From Bacillota bacterium (GTDB lineage: Bacteria > Bacillota > Sulfobacillia > JAJYWN01 > JAJZPE01), in the NCBI GenBank assembly GCA_021811325.1, contig JAJZPE010000010.1, forward strand, positions 1 to 41,788: DNA of 41,788 nt, read 5' to 3'. Shown here one piece after another: positions 28,510 through 37,901 of the stretch. Under the pieces are notes generated by a model. The model was not told the origin of the DNA, did no database searches, and was given only the letters and a program-made list of their open reading frames with translations. How positions within the stretch are numbered: the first letter of the stretch is position 1; every line of letters begins with the position of its first letter. The position numbers were made by a program, and so were the translations under genes.

Positions 28510-29613
28510 GTGGACGAGGAACGCCGGATCATCGAAGAGCTCAAGAAGAGCGGCCGGATCACCGAAGAAGAGGCGGCCGAACTCCTGAAGGCCCTTGGCG
28601 CGGGCCCGGAGCAGCAAGGAGCGCCCACGGCCGATGGCCGGGCCGCGCAAGGTGGGGAGGGACGGCGCCACCGGGACGACTCTGACGATTGGGGCCCCGA
28701 CGTCGGAGAGGCTATCCGCGAAGGTGTCGACGAAGGCCTCCGCGGTCTCCGGGAAGGGCTCGAGGGAATGCGCGAAGGCCTTCGTGTCGGCCTCGGGGAG
28801 GGTCTGCGCGAGGCCATGCGGGGCGTCAGGGAAGGCCTCCGGGGGACGCACTGGGGCCACTGGTCCGGCCATGAGGAGACCGTCTGCCTTGAACACCAGG
28901 TCAGTGCCGGCTGCCGGGTCTGCATCGTCGACCCGGCCGGCGACATCACCGTCGAATCCGGCGCGCCCGGCGTCGTCCGGGTCGAGGGCACCAAGTCCGC
29001 CCGCGGGTCCGACTCGGCCGAGGCGGTGGCCCGATGTTCGGCCATCGCCGTCCGGGCCGAGGGCGACCGGGAAGCGGTCACGGTTCGGGTGGACCTCGGT
29101 CCCGAAGCGAGCGGCCAGCCGCGCGGTTCCGTCGACCTCGAGGTCGAGGTGCCGGCCGACGCCACGGTCGAGGTCCGCGGAGGACACGGGGACGTGACGG
29201 TCATCGGTCCCACCGCCGCCCTCGAGATTCTGACGACCAGCGGCGACATCGAGATCGACCGGGCGGGCGGACGGGTCAAGGCGGCCACCGCCCACGGGGA
29301 CGTCACCCTGGAGGGCACGGCGCCGGAGGCCCAACTGTCGGCCGAGCACGGTGACGTCACGGCGACCATCCGACCGGCCCCAGGAAGCCGCAGCGAGCTC
29401 GTGGCCGGCCATGGGGACATCGACCTGTCCCTGCCGGCGGATTCTTCAGTGGCCCTCGACCTGGCTTCGGACGGCGGCGACGTCGACTGTGACCTCCGTC
29501 TTACGGCCACTGAGCGGCGCTCCGAGCGGGAATTGGTCGGGCGGCTCGGGGCCGGGGAAGCCCAGATCAAGGCGCGGACGGGCAACGGCGACATCACCGT
29601 CGGCCGCTCCTGA
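28510..29613 (+). CDS. DUF4097 beta-strand repeat protein with N-terminal SHOCT-like/LiaX-like module (paralog 1)
   Basis: RIIEELKKSGRITEEEAAELLKAL then repeating HGDVT/SGDIEI turns. Confidence 0.8.
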   Translation: MDEERRIIEELKKSGRITEEEAAELLKALGAGPEQQGAPTADGRAAQGGEGRRHRDDSDDWGPDVGEAIREGVDEGLRGLREGLEGMREGLRVGLGEGLREAMRGVREGLRGTHWGHWSGHEETVCLEHQVSAGCRVCIVDPAGDITVESGAPGVVRVEGTKSARGSDSAEAVARCSAIAVRAEGDREAVTVRVDLGPEASGQPRGSVDLEVEVPADATVEVRGGHGDVTVIGPTAALEILTTSGDIEIDRAGGRVKAATAHGDVTLEGTAPEAQLSAEHGDVTATIRPAPGSRSELVAGHGDIDLSLPADSSVALDLASDGGDVDCDLRLTATERRSERELVGRLGAGEAQIKARTGNGDITVGRS

Positions 29614-29701
29614 CCGTCCCCGCGGGCTTGACCAGACAAGGTTCCCACTCTCCCGCGATGGAGGGAAGGGGATAGAAACCCAACATCGGGAGGCGAGGAT
29701 A

Positions 29702-30748
29702 GTGCAAGAAGAACGGATGACGATCCTGAAGATGATCCAGGAGGGTAAGGTCACCCCCCAGGAAGGGGTGGAACTGCTCAAGGCCTTGGGGCAACCGGCC
29801 CGGGGGGCCGCCCGGGACGCGGCCGGGGCCTCAGAGACGCCGCCCCGCGCGGACGGGGGTCCGGACCGCGGCTCCAGGCCCCGGTCGATCCTGGAGGACG
29901 TCTTCGACGGGTTCAGCGGCTTCAACTTCCCGTTCGGGTTCCTCGGCGAAACCTACAAGTTCGAAGAGGAACACGAGGGGCGCTTCGAACCCGAAGCCGG
30001 CCAGCCGGTGGCGGTCCACCTGACCACGTCCAACGGCCGCCTGGTCCTCAAGGGCTGGGACCGGCCGGACTACCACCTCCGGATCGTCAAGAGCCTGCGC
30101 GGTCCGGGCGAGGAGGAGGCCCGCCGCCGGGCCCAGGACATGGCCCGGTTCACGGCCACTCCCACCAGCCTGGTCCTGGAATCGCGGTTCGGCGGCTGGA
30201 ATAACGCCGGTGTCGCCGCCGAGCTGAACCTGCCGGCTGGTCACCTCTACCGGCTCGAACTTCGCAGCTCCAACGGGCGAATCGAGATCGACGGGTTGAG
30301 GGCCGAGGACGTCGAGGCGCAGACCTCCAACGGGCGCATCGTCTGCGAGCGGTCCACCGGCGGACGCGTCCGGCTGCGCACTTCGAACGGGCGGATCATC
30401 GCCAACTGCTCGGCCCGTGAACTCGACGCGGACACGTCCAACGGTTCGGTGACCGTCGTCCCCTTCGGCGATTTCGAAGGCGAGAGTCGCTTTCAGCTCC
30501 GCACCTCGAACGGCACCCTCCGCGTCCGCCCCGACGAGCATCAGGACTGCGGCTACGACATCGACGCCTCGACCTCGATGGGTCACGTCGAGTTGGAGTT
30601 GCCCGATCTGGAGTACAGCATCAGGGAGCGGACCATGGGCCACCGGCGTTCGAAGGCCCGGACCAGCGGCTTCGACGGCAAGGCCCGCCGCATCTACATC
30701 ATGGCCCGGACCTCGAACGGGTCGGTCGTCGTCAGCCGGGCCGTCTGA
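29702..30748 (+). CDS. DUF4097 beta-strand repeat protein (paralog 2)
   Basis: TILKMIQEGKVTPQEGVELLKAL then repeated TSNGR(I/L/V) turns; GTG start after GGAGG. Confidence 0.8.
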   Translation: MQEERMTILKMIQEGKVTPQEGVELLKALGQPARGAARDAAGASETPPRADGGPDRGSRPRSILEDVFDGFSGFNFPFGFLGETYKFEEEHEGRFEPEAGQPVAVHLTTSNGRLVLKGWDRPDYHLRIVKSLRGPGEEEARRRAQDMARFTATPTSLVLESRFGGWNNAGVAAELNLPAGHLYRLELRSSNGRIEIDGLRAEDVEAQTSNGRIVCERSTGGRVRLRTSNGRIIANCSARELDADTSNGSVTVVPFGDFEGESRFQLRTSNGTLRVRPDEHQDCGYDIDASTSMGHVELELPDLEYSIRERTMGHRRSKARTSGFDGKARRIYIMARTSNGSVVVSRAV

Positions 30749-30830
30749 CGGCCCGGCTGACGGCCCCCGCGTCGAAGTCTATCAGTCGCCGGATTGACAA
30801 AAGACAGTGACCCATTGGAGGGGAGAGCGC

Positions 30831-31139
30831 ATGGTTGAGTTCATGGTCAACAACACCCAGCTGTTCCTGATCATCTTCTTCTCGGTCCTCGGGTTCTTCC
30901 TGGCCCTGGCGGTCCTGGCCCACCTGCGGACGCTGGCCCTCATCCGCGGCGGCCTGTACCGGCCCGGTGAGCCCAGCTGGTTCGACGGGCACCACTTCCG
31001 CGACGGCCTTTGGATGCTGGCCCTCGGCGGCGGCCTTTTCGCCGGCATCTACTTCCATTTGGGGTTCTGGTCGACCATCTTCCTCACCCTGGGGGCGATG
31101 GGCGTCGCGTCGGTGGCCAACAGCTTCATCAGGTCCTAG
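30831..31139 (+). CDS. Small membrane protein
   Basis: Three hydrophobic segments (LFLIIFFSVLGFFLALAVLA.. WMLALGGGLFAGIYF.. FLTLGAMGVASVA). Confidence 0.7.
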   Translation: MVEFMVNNTQLFLIIFFSVLGFFLALAVLAHLRTLALIRGGLYRPGEPSWFDGHHFRDGLWMLALGGGLFAGIYFHLGFWSTIFLTLGAMGVASVANSFIRS

Positions 31140-31194
31140 GAGGACCACCCGGAGGACGGGGGTCCACGGAAGTCTGCCCGTGGGAGGGTAGGCG

Positions 31195-32397
31195 ATGATG
31201 CCTAACCAGTTCGAGCGCACGGACGTGTTGGAACAATCTTTCCCGCTCCGGCCCGGCGGCCGCCTCGAGGTCAATCAGGACGTCGGGCGGGTCGAAGTGA
31301 CCGCTTGGGAGCGGGACGAAGCCCTCATGCGGGCCACCAAGCGGGCCCGTGGGGGCGGCGATGAGGATGCCCGGCGCAACCTGCAGCGGTTGCGTCTGGA
31401 AACCCATCTCCATGGCGACCTCTTGGAGGTCGAGGCCTCGGTCCCGAGGGGGTTCTTCGGAACGGCCACCGGGATGCGGGTCGACCTTGAGATCAAGGTC
31501 CCGCGGCGGACCCGGGTCAAGGTCGACTCGGCCAGCGGAGACGTGGTCGTCGAGGGGGTCGAGGGCGCGGTCGAAGTCGACGTCGCCTCGGGCGGCGTCT
31601 CGCTGCGTGGCATCGGACCGAGGATAAGCGTCGACACCGGTTCGGGGAATGTCTCCCTGGAGGATGGGCGGGGCCCCGTCGAACTGGACACGGGTTCCGG
31701 CGCCGTCAGGGTCGTCCGAGTGGCCGGGAGGCTCCAGGTGGACACGGGCACGGGGCGGGTCGAGGTCGATGGACTCGACGGCGAGCTGCACGTGGATACG
31801 GGCATGGGAGCCGTCACCGCGGTCGGCGTCCGTGGCGACGTCGTGGTGGACACCGGCGGCGGCGATGTCCGCCTGGCCAGGGTGGACGCCCGCAGGATCG
31901 ACGTCGACACCGGGCGGGGCTCCATCGCCTGCGACTTCGTCCCGCGAGCCGACGGCCGCTACAAGTTTGACACCGGGACCGGCGGCATCGAGTTGGCCGT
32001 GCCCCTCAGCGCCTCGGCCGAACTGGACCTCGAGTCGGACACCGGGCGGGCCGAGTGCGCCCTGCCCTTGTTGAACCGGGATTCCGGACGGGGCCGACTG
32101 CGCGGCGTCATACGGCGCGCGGCCAGCATCATCGTTTGCCGTTCCGGGCTCGGCGACATCTCCGTGTCGGCCGGGGAAGAGCCGGCGGTGGAGGGGCCCG
32201 ACGGGCCTGCCCTTGAATTGGCCCCCGCAGAGTCAGTCCCCGCGCCGGCCTCGTCCGGGTCGGCCCCCGAGGCCCGGGCCGCCCGGGCCGACGACGAGGA
32301 CTACGTCAAAGTCCTGAAGATGGTCGAGGAGAAGCGGATCACCCCCGAGGCGGCCGAAGAGCTTCTCAAGGCGCTGGAAGAGGACGAATCGAAATGA
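31195..32397 (+). CDS. DUF4097 beta-strand repeat protein with C-terminal SHOCT-like module (paralog 3)
   Basis: Repeated DTGxGxV turns; C-terminus YVKVLKMVEEKRITPEAAEELLKALEE. Confidence 0.8.
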   Translation: MMPNQFERTDVLEQSFPLRPGGRLEVNQDVGRVEVTAWERDEALMRATKRARGGGDEDARRNLQRLRLETHLHGDLLEVEASVPRGFFGTATGMRVDLEIKVPRRTRVKVDSASGDVVVEGVEGAVEVDVASGGVSLRGIGPRISVDTGSGNVSLEDGRGPVELDTGSGAVRVVRVAGRLQVDTGTGRVEVDGLDGELHVDTGMGAVTAVGVRGDVVVDTGGGDVRLARVDARRIDVDTGRGSIACDFVPRADGRYKFDTGTGGIELAVPLSASAELDLESDTGRAECALPLLNRDSGRGRLRGVIRRAASIIVCRSGLGDISVSAGEEPAVEGPDGPALELAPAESVPAPASSGSAPEARAARADDEDYVKVLKMVEEKRITPEAAEELLKALEEDESK

Positions 32398-33503
32398 GCG
32401 CAATCACCACCGAAAAGCTGACCAAGCGCTTCATCAGCCGAAAGCGGGCCGCCACCGGAGCCAGCGGCTCCGCCGGGGCCGACACCGCCGGGGTCCATGG
32501 GAACGGCGGGCCGAGCGGCAACGGGGCCGGCGGCCGCGGTGCGAGTGGACTGCTCGGCCGGTTCCGGCGACCGGCCAAGTCGGAGACCTTGGCCGTCGAC
32601 GCCATCGACCTAGACCTCCGGGAGGGCGAGATCTTCGGCCTTCTCGGACCCAACGGCGCCGGCAAGACGACGACTATCAGGATGCTCTGCACCCTCCTCG
32701 AGCCGACGTCGGGCCGGGCCACCGTGGCCGGGTACGACGTGGTCAAGGAGGCCGACAAGGTCCGGGCGAGCATCGGCGTAGTCCTCTCGGGCGAGCGGGC
32801 CGTCTACTGGAAGCTGACCGGCCGCGAGAACCTGCAATACTACGCGGCCCTCTACCACATCCCGCCGGCCGCGGCCAGGAAGCGCATCGCCGAGATCCTC
32901 GCGGTCGTCAACCTGGCCGACCGGGCCGACGAGTTCGTCGAGCGCTACTCCAGCGGCATGAAGCAGCGCCTGACCCTGGCCAAGGGGCTCCTCAACAACC
33001 CGCCCGTCCTGCTCCTCGACGAGCCGACGATCGGGCTCGACCCACAGTCGGCCCGGAACATCCGCGAGTTCATCCTTTGCCTGAACAAGGAGCATGGCAA
33101 GACGGTCATCCTCACCACCCACTACATGGAGGAAGCCGACCAGCTCTGCGACCGTGTCGGGATCATCGACCACGGGCGGATCATCGCCCTCGACTCGCCC
33201 AAGGTCCTGAAGTCCCGGATCAAGGAAGAAGACGTGGTCGAGGTCGAGGTCAAGAACGCCGCGCCCGACCTGGCCCGGCGGATAAGGTCCATCGAGCAGG
33301 TCAACCAGGTGACGGCGCAGGTTACCGACCCCACGGTCGGGGCCGCCGCCCTGCGGGTCCACGCCCAGGACGGCCGCAAGGTCCTGCCCTCGGTCCTGGC
33401 CCAGATCGCCGCGGCCGACGGCGTGGTTCAGTTCGTGAAAGTATCCGAGCCGACCCTCGAGGACGTCTTCATCAGCCTGACCGGCAAGGCCTTGAGGGAC
33501 TAG
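32394..33503 (+). CDS. ABC transporter ATP-binding protein (ABC-2 type)
   Basis: LLGPNGAGKTTTIRMLCTLLEPTSG..YSSGMKQRLTLAKGLLNNPPVLLLDEPTIGLD; overlaps upstream stop. Confidence 0.93.
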   Translation: MSAITTEKLTKRFISRKRAATGASGSAGADTAGVHGNGGPSGNGAGGRGASGLLGRFRRPAKSETLAVDAIDLDLREGEIFGLLGPNGAGKTTTIRMLCTLLEPTSGRATVAGYDVVKEADKVRASIGVVLSGERAVYWKLTGRENLQYYAALYHIPPAAARKRIAEILAVVNLADRADEFVERYSSGMKQRLTLAKGLLNNPPVLLLDEPTIGLDPQSARNIREFILCLNKEHGKTVILTTHYMEEADQLCDRVGIIDHGRIIALDSPKVLKSRIKEEDVVEVEVKNAAPDLARRIRSIEQVNQVTAQVTDPTVGAAALRVHAQDGRKVLPSVLAQIAAADGVVQFVKVSEPTLEDVFISLTGKALRD

Positions 33504-33507
33504 GGGG

Positions 33508-34383
33508 ATGGGCATGAAGGCTACCGGGATGACGACCGGATACGGCAGGCGGACGGCCCTCTCGACCGTCCGCGCCGTCCTTGCCGTGGCCCGCAAGGAG
33601 TGGATCTACTTCCTCCGCTACCCCACGTGGATAATCATCCTGGGCGTGCTGCCGCTCTGCTTCGTGGCTCAGTTCATCTACACGGCCAAGGCCTTCTCCG
33701 GCTCGGCCGGCGTGGCCACGCCGACCTTCGTCCGCCTGGCCGGGACGGGTGACTACGTCGGCTACATCACCATCGGCATGAGTGTCTGGATCTGGCTGGT
33801 CACGGCCCTGCAGGACGTGGGCTCAACCCTGCGCAACGAGCAGCTGCAGGGCACCCTGGAGCAGGTCTGGATGTGCCCGATTCCGCGGATGGTCCTCCTC
33901 CTCGGCCGTTGCCTGGTCAACCTCCTGACCAACGCCATCTGGATCGGCTCAGCCTTGCTCGAGGCCCACTTCCTCTTCGGCTTCCGTCTATCGGGCGACC
34001 TCGGTCTGTCCGTCCTGGCCCTCGCCTTATCGACGTCCTTGATGTTCGGCATCGGCATCCTCTTCGCCGCCCTGGTCGTCCTCCTCAAGGAGGCCAACTC
34101 GCTGGTCCAGCTCGTCCAGAACACGCTCCTCGTCCTCTGCGGGGTCATCGTCCCGGTGGCCACCTTCCCGGGCTGGGTCCAGACATTGTCCTCGTGGATC
34201 CCGGTGACCTGGGCCGTGCAGGGCCTGCGGGCGGCGCTCCTGTCGCCCTCCGCGTGGTCGGCCTTCCGCCCTTACGCCGCGCGGCTGACGGCCGGGGCCG
34301 TGCTCCTGCCGCTCATCGGGTACGCCGCCTTCCTCTATACCGACCGGGTCACCAGGCGGCGCGGGACCCTGCAGAACTACTGA
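33508..34383 (+). CDS. ABC-2 type permease
   Basis: Six-TM ABC-2 pattern (ARKEWIYFLRYPTWIIILGVLPLCF..). Confidence 0.88.
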   Translation: MGMKATGMTTGYGRRTALSTVRAVLAVARKEWIYFLRYPTWIIILGVLPLCFVAQFIYTAKAFSGSAGVATPTFVRLAGTGDYVGYITIGMSVWIWLVTALQDVGSTLRNEQLQGTLEQVWMCPIPRMVLLLGRCLVNLLTNAIWIGSALLEAHFLFGFRLSGDLGLSVLALALSTSLMFGIGILFAALVVLLKEANSLVQLVQNTLLVLCGVIVPVATFPGWVQTLSSWIPVTWAVQGLRAALLSPSAWSAFRPYAARLTAGAVLLPLIGYAAFLYTDRVTRRRGTLQNY

Positions 34384-34397
34384 GAGGAGAGGCGGGC

Positions 34398-35267
34398 ATG
34401 GACGAAGCGACGACGACTCGCGGGCTGCTCTCACGGCCGGGCTTCCTGGCGCAGCTCGGCACGGTCTGGGCGATGTTCCGCAAGGAGTTCCTCATCTACC
34501 TGCGCTACCCGATGTGGCTGGTCTCGGCCATCGTCGGCCCGGTGCTGTGGATGATCCCGAACATCGGCCTCGGCCTGGCCTTCATCGGTCGGGGCGGCGA
34601 CGGCTCGCACTTCCAGGCGACCACCGGCGCCTCGAACTACCTCATGTACCTCGTCATCGGCGGCTTCCTGTGGGGCTTCGTCTCATCGGTCCTCTGGAAC
34701 ATCGGCTTCGCCCTCAAGGACGAGATGTGGCGCGGCACCCTCGAGCACAACTGGCTGGCCCCCGTCCCGCGCTTCTACCTGCTGGTCGGCCGGTCCATCT
34801 TCAGCATCGTCACGACCACCGTCGAGTCGTTCATCGCCATGGCCATCCTGGCCGCGCTGTTCCCGTTCCAGGTGGGGGGGAACATCCTCGCCGCCCTGGG
34901 CCTCCTGGTGGTCACCCTGATCGGCCTCTATGGCATCGGCTTCATCTTCTGCGGATTGGTCATGGTCGTCCGGGAACCGTCGGCCCCGGCCAACATCATC
35001 CAGATCGGCCTGATGATTGTCTGCGGCACGAGCTATCCCATCTGGGTGCTCCCCGGCTGGCTGCAGGCCGTCGGCAAGGCCGTGCCCCTGACTTACGGCA
35101 TTGACGCCATCCGCGCCGTGCTCCTCGGCAGCCGGACGATCTACCCGCTGGGGGTGGAGGTGGCCATCCTGTTGGCCTCGGCCGTCCTCATCCCGGCCGC
35201 CGGTTACGCCATCTTCCAGGTCATCGAGCGGCGCGCCCGCGTCCTCGGGACCCTCGGCCAGTTCTAA
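34398..35267 (+). CDS. ABC-2 type permease
   Basis: FRKEFLIYLRYPMWLVSAIVGPVLWMIP..TLEHNWLAPVPRFYLLVGRS; internal ATG in the 33873 ORF. Confidence 0.88.
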   Translation: MDEATTTRGLLSRPGFLAQLGTVWAMFRKEFLIYLRYPMWLVSAIVGPVLWMIPNIGLGLAFIGRGGDGSHFQATTGASNYLMYLVIGGFLWGFVSSVLWNIGFALKDEMWRGTLEHNWLAPVPRFYLLVGRSIFSIVTTTVESFIAMAILAALFPFQVGGNILAALGLLVVTLIGLYGIGFIFCGLVMVVREPSAPANIIQIGLMIVCGTSYPIWVLPGWLQAVGKAVPLTYGIDAIRAVLLGSRTIYPLGVEVAILLASAVLIPAAGYAIFQVIERRARVLGTLGQF

Positions 35268-35283
35268 GGATGGGGGGGTACTC

Positions 35284-36228
35284 ATGGGGGCTGTCTATGT
35301 CTTGAAGGATGTGACCAAGCGGTACGACAAGGCCGACCACCCGGCCAACGACCGGGTCAACCTGGAGGTCGAAGGGGGCGGTATCCTCGGCGTCTTCGGG
35401 CCGAACGGGGCGGGCAAGACGACGATGGTCAGGCAGATGATGGGCTTGCTCAAGCCGACCGCAGGCGACATCGAGCTGTTCGGCCGAAGCATCGTCCGCC
35501 ACCCGGAATTCGCTCCGACGAAGGTCGCCTACTTCAGCCAAAGAGTCATGGCTCTCCGGGTCTTCACCTTTCGCGAAGTGCTCGTCCACACGGGAGTCCA
35601 CCGCGGCCAGAAGGAGACGACCGCCCGCAAGCAGGCGGCCGACCTCATCGACACCTTCGACTGCGGGTACTGCGCCGACCGGGTCCTCTACAGCCTCTCC
35701 GGGGGCGAGCAGAAGCTGGCCTTCGTTCTCGCGGCCTTCATGGCCGACAAGTCGGTCATGGTCCTGGATGAGCCGACCAACGACCTCGACCCGCGGCGCC
35801 GGGCCCGGGCTTGGGAATACATGCTCAACCGGAACAGGAAGGACGGGGTGACCATCATCCTCGTCACCCACAACGTCCTCGAGGCCGATTCGGTGGTCGA
35901 CCGGGTCGTCATCATCGACCGCGGGGCGATCCAGGCCGGCGGGACACCCGGTGAACTCAAGGCCCGCTTCGGGGGCCAGGCCAGGGTGGACCTGACCCTC
36001 AAGCCCGGGGTGGCCGTCCCCGCCGGGCTATCCTCCCGGGCCAGGCACGTCCATGGCCAGACCTGGTCTCTTCGGGCTCCCGCCGCCGCGGTGGGGCAGG
36101 TCTTCAATGAACTCGTCGACTCGCTGGGGCTGCCGGCCATCGACGACTTTCGGGTTCTGACGCCGACCCTCGAAGATGTCTATGTCGAGGTGACGGGGAG
36201 GGCGTGGGATGACAAGGGAGTGGCTTGA
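35284..36228 (+). CDS. ABC transporter ATP-binding protein
   Basis: VFGPNGAGKTTMVRQMMGLLKPTAGD..YSLSGGEQKLAFVLAAFMADKSVMVLDEPTNDLD. Confidence 0.93.
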   Translation: MGAVYVLKDVTKRYDKADHPANDRVNLEVEGGGILGVFGPNGAGKTTMVRQMMGLLKPTAGDIELFGRSIVRHPEFAPTKVAYFSQRVMALRVFTFREVLVHTGVHRGQKETTARKQAADLIDTFDCGYCADRVLYSLSGGEQKLAFVLAAFMADKSVMVLDEPTNDLDPRRRARAWEYMLNRNRKDGVTIILVTHNVLEADSVVDRVVIIDRGAIQAGGTPGELKARFGGQARVDLTLKPGVAVPAGLSSRARHVHGQTWSLRAPAAAVGQVFNELVDSLGLPAIDDFRVLTPTLEDVYVEVTGRAWDDKGVA

Positions 36229-36976
36229 GAAGTTCGCCACCGACTTCCGCTGGATTCTCAGAGGGCAGCTCTACGGGCTGAGGACGCAGTGGTTCTGGTA
36301 TCTTGTCTTCCTCTCGTTTTCGCCGCTGACCTTCCTCTTCTTCCTCTGGCTATACGGGGGAGCGAAGTCCCCGGAGGCCACTCTCTACATCGTCACCGGC
36401 AGCGTCGCCAACAGCGCCGTGACCGCGGCCATGCTCAGCCTGGGCCAGAGCATCGGGTCCATGCGGATGCAGAACGCCCTGGAATACTATGCCTCGTTGC
36501 CCGTTTCCAAGCTGGCCTTCATCCTGGCTGTCGCCACGCGGGGGGTGCTCTTCGCCTTTCCATCGTCGTTCGTCGTCCTGATCATCGGGGCCGTGGCCAT
36601 GGGGCTGCCCGTCGCACCCGCCATCGGCCCGACCATCCTGGTCTATTTCCTGAGCGCTTACAGCCTGGCGGGGTTGGGGGCCGTCGTTGGGTTCTATGGA
36701 CGGACGCCGGAGGCGGTGGGTCTCGCCACCCAGATCGTGCAACCATTCCTCGTCCTCTTCGCTCCGGTCTATGTGCCTATGGCCCAGTTACCGGCGGCAT
36801 TGCGGGTGGTGGCGCGATACCTCCCGACGACCTATGTGGCCGAGGCGCTGCGGGCGGCCATCGCCGGGAGCCTGGGGGTCCGGTTCTGGCTGGACACGGG
36901 GGTCATCGCCGCCTTCACCGTGGCCGGCTTGGCCCTGGCCCACGCCAGGGCCGACTGGCGGGTCAGCGGAGCCTGA
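36209..36976 (+). CDS. ABC-2 type permease
   Basis: Multi-TM 255 aa; overlaps the ATPase gene. Confidence 0.85.
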   Translation: MTREWLEKFATDFRWILRGQLYGLRTQWFWYLVFLSFSPLTFLFFLWLYGGAKSPEATLYIVTGSVANSAVTAAMLSLGQSIGSMRMQNALEYYASLPVSKLAFILAVATRGVLFAFPSSFVVLIIGAVAMGLPVAPAIGPTILVYFLSAYSLAGLGAVVGFYGRTPEAVGLATQIVQPFLVLFAPVYVPMAQLPAALRVVARYLPTTYVAEALRAAIAGSLGVRFWLDTGVIAAFTVAGLALAHARADWRVSGA

Positions 36977-36994
36977 TCACAGGGGGATGACGTT

Positions 36995-37441
36995 GTGAGC
37001 CAGAAGGCGCGGGAGGTCATCGGAGCCATCGAGGCCGGGAAGATGTCCGTCGAAGGCGGCTTGCGTGAGCTGGAGCGCTGGCGCGGACAGCGGGAGGCCG
37101 AACGGCGGCGGCTCGAGCGTCGCGAACGCCCGCGACCGGCCCATTGGCTGGGCGTGCGGATCGCCGACGCCGGCTCGCGCCGGCGGTTCGGCATCTGGCT
37201 CCCCATGTTCCTTGTTCACTGGTCCCTCTCCCTGGCCGGCTGGGTCGCCCCGCGGGCGATGACGTGGGGGACACGCCGGGCCAGGTACCGCTTCCGCTGG
37301 GGGACGGACGGACCCTTCGAGCTGAGACCGGCCGACATCCGGCCCCTCCTGAAGGCCGTCCGCCAGGGCCTGGTGGCCTGCGGGATGCTGGTGGACGTCG
37401 ACGACGGCCAGGGGTCGCGGGTCCAGGTGTGGTTGAGATGA
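36995..37441 (+). CDS. Hypothetical protein with SHOCT-like N-terminus and one hydrophobic segment
   Basis: AREVIGAIEAGKMSVEGGLRELERW then FGIWLPMFLVHWSLSLAGWVAPRAM; GTG start. Confidence 0.7.
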   Translation: MSQKAREVIGAIEAGKMSVEGGLRELERWRGQREAERRRLERRERPRPAHWLGVRIADAGSRRRFGIWLPMFLVHWSLSLAGWVAPRAMTWGTRRARYRFRWGTDGPFELRPADIRPLLKAVRQGLVACGMLVDVDDGQGSRVQVWLR

Positions 37442-37490
37442 CCCGGCGGGTGGACCCGCCGGCGAAGACGAAACACGGGAGGGAGCTTTG

Positions 37491-37850
37491 ATGAACGAAG
37501 AGCGGCTGCAAATCCTGAAGATGATCGAGAGCGGCAAGATAAGCGCAGAGGAAGGGGCCAAACTGCTGTCGGCGGTCGAGACGACCCAGGTCGCGGAGAC
37601 CACCGCGCGCCAGGCTCACTTCCTGCGGGTCAAGGTCTACGACACCAGGTCCGGCCGGGCGACGGTCAACGTCAACCTCCCCCTGTCCTTGCTGGACGTG
37701 GCCCTGAAGTTCGTCCCCAAGGACACCGAGTACCTCAAGGGGCTCGACGTGGAGGCGCTGGTGGCGGCGATCAAATCCGGCGCCCACGGGAAGATCGTCG
37801 ATATTACCAGCGACGAAGAGAGCCAGCACGTCGAGGTTTACATCGAGTAG
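37491..37850 (+). CDS. SHOCT-like/LiaX-like N-domain protein (119 aa)
   Basis: LQILKMIESGKISAEEGAKLLSAVE; SD GGGAGGGAG. Confidence 0.78.
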   Translation: MNEERLQILKMIESGKISAEEGAKLLSAVETTQVAETTARQAHFLRVKVYDTRSGRATVNVNLPLSLLDVALKFVPKDTEYLKGLDVEALVAAIKSGAHGKIVDITSDEESQHVEVYIE

Positions 37851-37901
37851 TGACCCGGACATCGGGGCCGGGAAGGGTCCGAGATTGGGGGGTGGTCAGC
37901 C

